From: Cytophagales bacterium
Lineage (GTDB): Bacteria; Bacteroidota; Bacteroidia; Cytophagales; JAAEPT01
DNA: 12,755 nt
Reading direction: 5' to 3'
Assembly (NCBI GenBank): GCA_011524675.1
Contig: WTJX01000618.1
Coordinates: forward strand, 1 to 12,755
Shown here: positions 7,292 to 12,755 of the stretch, in pieces
Numbering within the stretch: the first letter of the stretch is position 1
Layout: every line of letters begins with the position of its first letter
The notes under the pieces: generated by a model
What the model was told of the DNA's origin: nothing
Seen by the model: the letters and a program-made list of their open reading frames with translations, nothing else
Database searches by the model: none
Made by a program: the position numbers and the translations under genes

Positions 7292-7333
7292 TACAGAAGT
7301 GAAAGCAATGCATCTTTCGTTCTCACTTCTGTA
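7292..7333 (-). terminator. Hairpin downstream of purE
   Basis: TACAGAAGTGA (7292-7302) pairs perfectly over 11 bp with TCACTTCTGTA (7323-7333). An inner GAAAG/CTTTC pair (7301-7305, 7314-7318) can extend it. It starts 28 bp beyond the purE stop codon on the minus strand. There is no T run on the minus-strand side, so termination is inferred from position and stem strength. Confidence 0.5.
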
Positions 7334-7360
7334 CTATTAGATTTATGTTTTAAGAAAAAC

Positions 7361-7840
7361 TTATGACGTAAGCGTCTCGACGTCATTCATGACTTTGTCT
7401 TTCATGTGCTGCTTGTAAGTCGCTAAATTTTCGGCAACTTTTTCATCAAATGTACTTACTATTTGAGCTGCCAAAATACCAGCGTTCTTAGCGCCATTCA
7501 AAGCTACCGTAGCCACTGGTACACCGCCAGGCATTTGCAAAATAGACAACACAGAATCCCAACCATCAATAGAGTTACTTGACTTTACGGGTACACCTAT
7601 GACAGGCAGTGTAGTCAACGAAGCAACCATACCAGGCAAATGGGCTGCACCACCTGCTCCTGCAATGATTGTTTTTATTCCTTTTTCTCTAGCATGCTGA
7701 GCATAGTCAAACATACGCTCGGGTGTTCTGTGAGCAGACACTATCGTCAATTCATAGTGCACACCCAATTCATCCAATACTTCACTAGCAGCAGACATAA
7801 CGGGAAGGTCAGACTTGCTACCCATAATAATTCCTACCAT
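7361..7840 (-). CDS. purE: N5-carboxyaminoimidazole ribonucleotide mutase
   Basis: This 159-aa protein has the length and motifs of class I PurE, which moves the carboxylate of N5-CAIR to give CAIR in de novo purine synthesis in the cytosol. Visible motifs are GSKSD (7-11) for phosphate and ribose binding, SAHRTP (35-40, H37), and the GAGGAAHLPG loop (61-70, H67). These are followed by the conserved PVIGVPVKS and MPGGVPVATVA stretches and NAGILAAQI near the end. The residue pattern fits class I rather than the AIR carboxylase class II. The ATG at 7840 lies three residues before the first beta strand, as normal. purK is not adjacent in this window. A nested palindrome separates the gene from lpxH upstream, and a hairpin follows it. 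Confidence 0.97.
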   Translation of the reverse strand: MVGIIMGSKSDLPVMSAASEVLDELGVHYELTIVSAHRTPERMFDYAQHAREKGIKTIIAGAGGAAHLPGMVASLTTLPVIGVPVKSSNSIDGWDSVLSILQMPGGVPVATVALNGAKNAGILAAQIVSTFDEKVAENLATYKQHMKDKVMNDVETLTS

Positions 7841-7934
7841 AATCTTTTCATTTATATGATAACAGCAAAGATATAAAAATTCAATGGTGAGTATAATTTC
7901 TATCTCTTAAAAGCCAGGGATTCCGCTTTTAACT

Positions 7935-8017
7935 AGGGAAGTCTTCCTTTTCTATCACTTAAACTCCTTTCTTTCCTAAAGTTATACTTTTTAGGAAAAA
8001 TGAAGGAAGACTTCCCT
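7935..8017. repeat. Nested palindrome between lpxH and purE
   Basis: AGGGAAGTCTTCCTT (7935-7949) is perfectly complementary to 8003-8017 over 15 bp. Each arm contains its own palindrome (GGAAG-T-CTTCC), so a four-way structure is possible. Inside the loop, TTTCCTAAA (7972-7980) and TTTAGGAAA (7990-7998) form a perfect 9-bp stem. It lies in the 227-bp gap behind lpxH and could end the map operon, although neither side has a strong T run. It may instead be a mobile palindromic element. Confidence 0.75.
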
Positions 8018-8067
8018 CAAAACTTATTGTTTTTTGACTTTTTATTTTTAAACCTAAAATCCCTGTC

Positions 8068-8814
8068 TTAAAAGCTTTTCAAAGAAACTTCCTTTCCGTC
8101 AAAGACGGCATAGCTCGTATTATTTATCCAGTCTCCCAGATTGATATAAGTACTTTTTTGACTGAGTGTATGTACCATGGCTAGATGTCTATGTCCATAA
8201 ACAAAGTAATCTATATGTTGAGATGTCAATACTTTCTTACTGTGCAGTAGGATAAACTCTTTTTCTTCCCCCATAAACTGATCTTCTTCGCTTTTGTGTG
8301 CCTTGCGACTTCTTTGGGATAGGTATTCGCCTAGTGAGATAGCAAAGTTAGGATGTAAGCGTGCAAAGCACCATTGACAGAAGTTGCTGAAAAAAAACTT
8401 ACGTAACAGTTTGAAAGTATATTGCTTTGGCCCTAGCCCATCACCATGGGCGAGATAAAATGTTTTATTGTTTATTTCTTTGATGAGGGGTTGCTCAAGA
8501 ATGGTAACATTTATTTCTTTTTCTAAATAATCAAAAAGCCAAATGTCATGGTTTCCTTTCATAAGATAGACAGGAATCCCTTGATCTGTGAATTCTGCAA
8601 GCTTGCCCAGTAAACGGACATAACCTTTTGGAATCACCTTTTTGTATTCAAACCAAAAATCAAATACATCTCCTAAAAGGTATAAGGTTTCACAAGAAGG
8701 TTTGATAAAGTCTAGCCACTTCACAAATAGCTTTTCCCTTGCTAAGCTTTGTTGGTGATTAGGTGCACCTAGGTGCAAGTCTGAGGCAAAATATATGTTC
8801 TTGGTGGTACTCAA
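8068..8814 (-). CDS. lpxH: UDP-2,3-diacylglucosamine diphosphatase
   Basis: This 248-aa calcineurin-like metallophosphoesterase hydrolyses UDP-2,3-diacylglucosamine to lipid X and UMP, the fourth step of lipid A synthesis, at the inner face of the cytoplasmic membrane. Metal-site motifs are in order: SDLHLG (D12, H14), LLGDVFDFW (D49), KGNHD (N88, H89), LAHGDG (H123) and YGHRH (H208, H210). The start is TTG at 8814: an in-frame TAA lies two codons upstream, and the next Met (M85) falls after two essential motifs. The TTG overlaps the TGA stop of the methyltransferase gene by 4 bp, which implies translational coupling. It is the last gene of the map - methyltransferase - lpxH operon. Length and motifs are normal for the Bacteroidota LpxH group. 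Confidence 0.93.
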   Translation of the reverse strand: MSTTKNIYFASDLHLGAPNHQQSLAREKLFVKWLDFIKPSCETLYLLGDVFDFWFEYKKVIPKGYVRLLGKLAEFTDQGIPVYLMKGNHDIWLFDYLEKEINVTILEQPLIKEINNKTFYLAHGDGLGPKQYTFKLLRKFFFSNFCQWCFARLHPNFAISLGEYLSQRSRKAHKSEEDQFMGEEKEFILLHSKKVLTSQHIDYFVYGHRHLAMVHTLSQKSTYINLGDWINNTSYAVFDGKEVSLKSF

Positions 8815-9581
8815 GCTTTAGTACAGTAATAGATAGGTTCATCAGAAGGAAGACGATATCTTTCTATCAAGGCAGGAGAAAGCGTTTTGACGAAGTCATT
8901 CTCATCAACGGTAAACCCTGCTTTTCTCAATTTATCTGCATAATCTCTCCCATAAAGCCTCAAATGGTCTTTTTGCCAATAGATTCTTTCTCTTTCAAAA
9001 GGATCAGTAATAGTGGGATCATCTTCCAAGGTTTCTGCTCTTGTCAGATCTTGTGGAATCTGTAGTATGGCAAAGCCTCCCGGTTTCAACACTCTATAAA
9101 GTTCAGTCATACATTGATGATCGTCTTTTACGTGCTCTAATACGTGATTGCAAAATACTACATCATATACATTATCTTCTAGTGGGATATTGTGCAAATC
9201 CATGTGAATATCGGCAATGGGGCTATTTAGGTCAGCAGTGGTATAGTCTAGGTTACTCATTTTCTTAAACCTATCGTAGTAGCATTGCTCTGGAGCTATA
9301 TGAAGCATCTTTAGTTTTGCCGTAAAGAAATTTGTTTTCTCTTTTAGAAACAACCAGAGTAGGCGATGTCTTTCTAGTGATAAGTTCCCCGGACATAATA
9401 CATTTTCTCTTTGTTGGTGTGCCCCATATGGCAAAAACTTACGGTAGCTTTTTTGATTGATGGGGCATGTATATGTATCTCCTTTGTAATAAATATCAGA
9501 GAACCACATAAAGACATAGCTCAAACGAATAAGTATGGTTCTTGGAATGAACCTTTGGGAGAAATGAATTAAGTTTTTCAC
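8811..9581 (-). CDS. Class I SAM-dependent methyltransferase
   Basis: This 256-aa protein has a Rossmann-type methyltransferase core at about 88-180: motif I is LKMLHIAPE (90-98), in place of the usual GxGxG loop; then YTTADLNS (acidic residue after beta 2), YDVVFCNHVLEHV (139-151) and LYRVLKPGGFAILQIP (161-176). The N-terminal part resembles the small Cys4 zinc ribbon found in this family, but both second cysteines are replaced: C39-P-I-N42 and C63-P-G-N66. The LSLERHRLLWLFL helix that follows is typical of the family. The substrate is unknown. It lies 5 bp after map and overlaps lpxH by 4 bp, so it is co-expressed with both. The start is GTG at 9581; no in-frame ATG lies between the map stop and it. 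Confidence 0.85.
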   Translation of the reverse strand: MKNLIHFSQRFIPRTILIRLSYVFMWFSDIYYKGDTYTCPINQKSYRKFLPYGAHQQRENVLCPGNLSLERHRLLWLFLKEKTNFFTAKLKMLHIAPEQCYYDRFKKMSNLDYTTADLNSPIADIHMDLHNIPLEDNVYDVVFCNHVLEHVKDDHQCMTELYRVLKPGGFAILQIPQDLTRAETLEDDPTITDPFERERIYWQKDHLRLYGRDYADKLRKAGFTVDENDFVKTLSPALIERYRLPSDEPIYYCTKA

Positions 9582-9586
9582 AAATA

Positions 9587-10402
9587 TTAAACTGAAACGG
9601 TATTTAGACTCATTTTTTTGATTCCCAAGGCTTCTTCTACGTAGTCAAAAGTAGAAAGGATCTCGGGCTTTCCATTGACAATGGCAACATCATGCTCAAA
9701 ATGTGCCGATGGTTTACGGTCTGCGGTAATGATAGTCCAACCATCATTTAGTTGTTTTACCCTTTTGGTTCCCATATTTATCATAGGCTCAATAGCGAGT
9801 ACCATGCCATCTAATATTTTAGGACCAGTACCTTTTTTTCCATAATTTGGTACTTGAGGTTCTTCATGCATATCTCTACCCAAGCCATGTCCTACTAGCT
9901 CTCTTACTACTCCATATCCAGCTTTTTGGGTATAACGCTGTATAGCATTGCCTATGTCACCTATCCTATTACCTGCCTTAGCTTTCTGAATGCCTATATA
10001 CAAAGACTCTTTGGTAATCTGGCACAGCTTTTTTACTTCTGGAGATACTTCACCTACTTCAAAGGTATAAGCGTGATCTCCATAGAAGCCATTTTTCAAA
10101 GCACCACAATCTACAGAAATAATGTCGCCGTCGGTTAAGGGTTTTTTACCAGGAATGCCGTGTACCACCTGCTCATTAACGGAGATACACAAAGTATTGG
10201 GAAAGCCATAAAGACCCAAAAAACCCGGTTCTGCTCCTTGATCTCTAATGAATGCTTCCGCTTTCTTATCTAAATCTATAGGTAATACTCCTGGGGCTAC
10301 TTCTTTGGCTAACATACCGAGAGTTCTTGAGACTACCAATGCACTTTCGCGCATAATTTCTATTTCCTCTGGGGTTTTGTATTGTATATTTTTCTTAAAC
10401 AC
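9587..10402 (-). CDS. map: Type I methionine aminopeptidase
   Basis: This 271-aa enzyme removes the initiator methionine from new proteins and is normally essential. All five metal ligands are visible and lie one position off the E. coli numbering: D98 (SVDCG), D109 (YGDHAYTF), H172 (GHGLG), E205 (AIEPM) and E236 (HFEHDVA). The substrate-contacting H81 (VVHGIP) and H179 (DMHEEP) are also present. There is no N-terminal SH3-binding or zinc-finger extension, so it is type Ia. The start is GTG at 10402, placing the protein seven residues before the conserved YKTPEEIEIMR. It is the first gene of a three-gene operon with the methyltransferase and lpxH. It lacks the common ribosomal-protein/infA neighbours. 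Its promoter must lie in 10403-10830, shared with the divergent sulfatase gene. Confidence 0.96.
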   Translation of the reverse strand: MFKKNIQYKTPEEIEIMRESALVVSRTLGMLAKEVAPGVLPIDLDKKAEAFIRDQGAEPGFLGLYGFPNTLCISVNEQVVHGIPGKKPLTDGDIISVDCGALKNGFYGDHAYTFEVGEVSPEVKKLCQITKESLYIGIQKAKAGNRIGDIGNAIQRYTQKAGYGVVRELVGHGLGRDMHEEPQVPNYGKKGTGPKILDGMVLAIEPMINMGTKRVKQLNDGWTIITADRKPSAHFEHDVAIVNGKPEILSTFDYVEEALGIKKMSLNTVSV

Positions 10403-10421
10403 AACTTTCAGTTTACTATAC

Positions 10422-10560
10422 GAAGGCTTTGCAAAACCATCTTTTGCACTTATTCAGCGTTATACAACATTTTAAAATCCTCATTTACGATCAATAAACT
10501 ACGGCTTTAAAATATTGAAAGCCTTGACTAAGCACAAAACCTAAGTTGTGCAAAGCCTTC
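10422..10560. repeat. Long-range inverted repeat upstream of map
   Basis: GAAGGCTTTGCA (10422-10433) is perfectly complementary over 12 bp to TGCAAAGCCTTC (10549-10560), 115 bp away. Each half also carries its own hairpin: GCAAAA/TTTTGC at 10431-10436 and 10442-10447, GGCTTT/AAAGCC at 10503-10508 and 10518-10523, and GCACAA/TTGTGC at 10532-10537 and 10546-10551. Both halves belong to the AAGGCTTTGCAAAA family. It occupies the gene-free gap of over 390 bp between the divergent map and sulfatase genes, where terminators are not expected. No small ORF or recognisable promoter stands out here. Confidence 0.7.
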
Positions 10561-10611
10561 TATACAAATGTCGTAATAGTTCTACTTAATTAAAAATGCT
10601 TTGAGAATAAG

Positions 10612-10638
10612 TTCTTTTTTTGATATGCAAAAAAAGAA
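10612..10638. repeat. T/A-rich perfect hairpin in the map-sulfatase gap
   Basis: TTCTTTTTTTG (10612-10622) and CAAAAAAAGAA (10628-10638) form a perfect 11-bp stem with the 5-nt loop ATATG. It could separate the two divergent transcription units, or act in the long leader of either gene. No recognised riboswitch pattern is seen. Confidence 0.55.
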
Positions 10639-10770
10639 TTTACACGAATGTTCACTGTTATCATGAGCTTTTATATTATTATGCTATTCAATTTTATCTA
10701 GGAATAGTACCATTTCTTTGTGAATCATTTCAGCAAATCTAATGATATAGTATGCAGAAATAAATGATGC

Positions 10771-10795
10771 TAAGATTTTTTTGGACGACTATAAA
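10771..10795. repeat. MITE-end-like sequence in the sulfatase leader
   Basis: TTTTTGGACGACTA here is identical to 14 bases inside the right end of MITE copy A (4727-4740), and the flanking bases partly match. It lies 36-60 bp before the likely sulfatase start codon. No left end was found upstream. The MITE end in copy A contains TATTTTTG, which fits the Bacteroidota -7 promoter pattern TAnnTTTG; here the equivalent bases are TTTTTTTG, a weaker fit. Confidence 0.4.
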
Positions 10796-10830
10796 TGAAT
10801 ATAAATCATCATCATACGAAACATTTAATT

Positions 10831-12552
10831 ATGAAATTAAAAACGAGCCTTTTCTTTTTGCTTTTACTGGGATCTATCATTGTAAGAGCAGCAAAAAAAG
10901 AAAGACCAAATGTAATACTCATCATGACAGACGATCAAGGATATGGAGACCTTGGTTGTCATGGCAACCCTGTACTCAAAACTCCAAATCTTGATAAACT
11001 CTATAGTGAGTCTGTGCGGTTTACGGACTTTCATGTGAGTTCGTTCTGTACACCAACGAGGGCCGCACTCATGACGGGTAACTACCCAGGCTATACGGGA
11101 GCGTTCAGAACCTCCAGTGGTAGAACGATGATGCACCATGACGAAAAAACGTTAGGCAATTTATTTAAAGAAAACGGCTATACAACAGGCATGGTGGGCA
11201 AGTGGCATCTTGGTGACAATGCTCCGCATAGACCTAGCGACAGAGGCTTTGAAGATGTGCTTTGGCATAGATGCGGTGGTATAGGACAATTGTCTGACTA
11301 TTGGGGAAACACTTATTTCAACGATACCTATGATAGAAATGGTGCTTACGAAAAATTTGAAGGCTACTGTACCGATGTATGGTTCAGAGAGAGCATTAAG
11401 TTTATAGAAAAAAATAAAGAAAAGCCTTTTTTCCTTTATCTAGCTCCCAATGCCCCACATGGTCCATATAGAGTAGGAGATGAATGGAGCAAGCGTTTTA
11501 AAAATTCTGACAATGAAGAAGTAAGAAAGTCCCATGTACCTGCATTTTTTGGAATGATAGAAAACATAGATTATAACATGGGGATACTTGAAAAAAAATT
11601 ACAAGAACTTGGACTTAGAGATAATACTATCCTCATTTTCATGACGGACAATGGTACGGCAGCAGGTCAATATGTATTCAATGCGGGCATGAAAGGTAAA
11701 AAAAGTTCAATATATGATGGTGGGCATAGAGTACCATTCTTTATCCGTTATCCAAAAGGAAATATACAAGGTGGTAAAGATATAGACGTATTGGCTGCTC
11801 ATATAGATGTGTTACCTACATTAGCAGATTTGTGTAACCTAAAACAAGGAAAAGAATACAAGCCTGACGGTATATCATTGAAAGATGTGCTCTTGAAAGA
11901 GAAAAAGACAATAAAAAGAGAAGTACTTTTTACTCAGTTTCATGGAGGCATAGGAGCGGTATATCTGCCTAAACCATGGGAAAATTCGGTAGTCATGACC
12001 AAACGTTGGCGTTTATTGAAAGGTGAAGAACTGTACGATATGGTAAACGACCCTGGTCAAAGCAAAAATGTGGCAGCAGAGCATCCAGAAGTGGTAAAAG
12101 AGCTAAGAGAAAAATACCTTCCATACTGGGAACATATTTCTCCTCGTATGACTCCAGTAAGTATCAACGTAGGTACATCAGCAGAAAAGGAAACGGAATT
12201 GACTAGTCAAGACTGGTATTTCCCTTATGGTACAGGAAATCCTCCATGGATGGCTAGTCAAGCTATAAGTAGAGTTAAAAAAACAGGTCCTTGGAATTTG
12301 GATGTAAAGAAAGCGGGCAAATACCTTATCACACTTAGAGAAAGACCAGCAATAGCAAGCGTTGAGATTCCAGCTATAAAAGCTACTATAAAAATCGCTG
12401 GAATGGAAAAAGAAAAGCCATTTCCTAAAGGCAATAAAGAAATCAGTTTTGAAATTGATTTACCTAAAGGAGAAACACAGTTGATTACCAATTTTTACAA
12501 TGAGAAGGGAGAAACTTGGGGTGCTTACTTCACAGAAGTGAAAGCATTGTAA
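10831..12552 (+). CDS. Secreted S1-family (arylsulfatase-type) sulfatase
   Basis: The frame opens at 10795, but the ATG at 10831 is preferred because it begins a clean signal peptide (KLKTSLFFLLLLGSIIVRA, cleavage near residue 20); the protein is then 573 aa. It hydrolyses sulfate esters, probably on a glycan, outside the cytoplasm. Motifs in that numbering: metal-binding D34-D35 (MTDDQGYGD), the core C73-T-P-T-R77 whose Cys becomes formylglycine, GKWHLG (K124, H126), PHGP (H210), TDNG (D273, N274) and a lysine in MKGKK (287-291). Residues about 460-573 form a C-terminal beta-rich domain after the catalytic core. Maturation needs an anSME or FGE enzyme encoded elsewhere. It has its own terminator and stands alone. 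The esterase-like gene at 4944-7049 is a possible functional partner, but there is no SusC/SusD pair here. Confidence 0.93.
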   Translation: MKLKTSLFFLLLLGSIIVRAAKKERPNVILIMTDDQGYGDLGCHGNPVLKTPNLDKLYSESVRFTDFHVSSFCTPTRAALMTGNYPGYTGAFRTSSGRTMMHHDEKTLGNLFKENGYTTGMVGKWHLGDNAPHRPSDRGFEDVLWHRCGGIGQLSDYWGNTYFNDTYDRNGAYEKFEGYCTDVWFRESIKFIEKNKEKPFFLYLAPNAPHGPYRVGDEWSKRFKNSDNEEVRKSHVPAFFGMIENIDYNMGILEKKLQELGLRDNTILIFMTDNGTAAGQYVFNAGMKGKKSSIYDGGHRVPFFIRYPKGNIQGGKDIDVLAAHIDVLPTLADLCNLKQGKEYKPDGISLKDVLLKEKKTIKREVLFTQFHGGIGAVYLPKPWENSVVMTKRWRLLKGEELYDMVNDPGQSKNVAAEHPEVVKELREKYLPYWEHISPRMTPVSINVGTSAEKETELTSQDWYFPYGTGNPPWMASQAISRVKKTGPWNLDVKKAGKYLITLRERPAIASVEIPAIKATIKIAGMEKEKPFPKGNKEISFEIDLPKGETQLITNFYNEKGETWGAYFTEVKAL

Positions 12553-12563
12553 AAAACTTATAT

Positions 12564-12596
12564 AAGGCTTTGCAAAAGATGATTTTGCAAAGCCTT
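12564..12596 (+). terminator. Perfect 14-bp hairpin after the sulfatase gene
   Basis: AAGGCTTTGCAAAA (12564-12577) and its exact reverse complement at 12583-12596 are separated by a 5-nt loop. It begins 11 bp after the stop codon. There is no T run after it on the plus strand, so termination is inferred from position and strength. This is the most complete copy of the palindrome family in the window. Confidence 0.7.
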
Positions 12597-12610
12597 CTAG
12601 AAATATAATG

Positions 12611-12755
12611 TAAGTAGGCGGACAAAAATAATTGTGTTTTAAAAAACGAGTGATTTTAGTTCAGGTCAAGGCAGAAAGCAAAGCTTTAGCAAGCTAAAGT
12701 GCGTATTTCTAACGATGAGATGAATTAAAATAGCCGTTTTTTATCATAAGTATTT
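12611..12755. mobile_element. MITE-like foldback element, copy B (runs off the window)
   Basis: All 145 bases align without gaps to 4585-4729, with four substitutions and in the same orientation. The central GCTTTAGC stem is kept apart from one C-to-T change that still allows a G-T pair. It begins directly after a TA and 14 bp beyond the sulfatase hairpin. The right end, about 15 bp including most of the terminal inverted repeat, should lie just outside the window. Confidence 0.8.

Noticed and set aside
7156..7386. 76-codon minus-strand frame behind purE
   Set aside because: It overlaps the end of purE by 26 bp, runs through three palindromes in a gap, and the product has no recognisable domain, signal or membrane pattern.
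10795..10830. Upstream ATG as the sulfatase start
   Set aside because: It would place 12 residues with several His before the signal peptide; the ATG at 10831 gives a standard export signal.
10764..10994. 76-codon plus-strand frame overlapping the sulfatase start
   Set aside because: It lies in another frame of the sulfatase gene and its product is low-complexity and basic, as expected of a shadow frame.

Overview
This AT-rich window most likely comes from a free-living, probably marine, member of the Bacteroidota (Cytophagia/Flavobacteriia-like). The case rests on a lipid A gene (lpxH, so a Gram-negative envelope), A/T-rich leaders without clear Shine-Dalgarno sequences, a secreted formylglycine-type sulfatase, a DUF2085 membrane protein and protein sequences that look typical of the phylum. 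The species cannot be named from the sequence alone.

Layout, left to right. Positions 1-456 have no gene and carry REP-like palindromes. A plus-strand gene (457-2532) encodes an unusual fusion of a glutathione-S-transferase-like domain to a complete-looking cytochrome P450. It ends in a hairpin terminator that meets, tail to tail, a minus-strand pair of small membrane-protein genes (a 75-aa unknown and DUF2085). From there to 10402 every gene is on the minus strand: a J-domain-like coiled-coil protein, a large secreted multidomain esterase-like protein, purE, and a tightly packed map - methyltransferase - lpxH operon whose three genes all start with GTG or TTG. The last gene, on the plus strand (10831-12552), is a secreted S1-type sulfatase.

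The intergenic DNA is rich in repeats. A foldback, MITE-like element of about 160 bp occurs at 4585-4744 and again at 12611 to the window end (141 of 145 bases identical). A shorter relative lies at 4828-4931, and isolated terminal-repeat-like sequences lie at 7266-7289 and 10771-10795. A second family of palindromes built on AAGGCTTTGCAAAA sits behind or between genes at five places and probably acts as terminators. A third, nested palindrome lies between lpxH and purE. At 3328-3440 there is a severed 3' end of a second esterase gene: 75 bp at its end are identical to the end of the intact gene 1.6 kb away, which indicates duplication followed by deletion or gene conversion.

Functionally the window mixes housekeeping genes (purine synthesis, N-terminal methionine removal, lipid A synthesis) with accessory ones (the GST-P450 fusion, and the exported esterase and sulfatase that would suit sulfated, acylated polysaccharides). 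No SusC/SusD pair, transposase, tRNA, rRNA or CRISPR array was seen. I found no clear multi-gene defence or biosynthetic system. The most unusual items are the GST-P450 fusion, the esterase with an apparently dead SGNH domain, and the repeat families.
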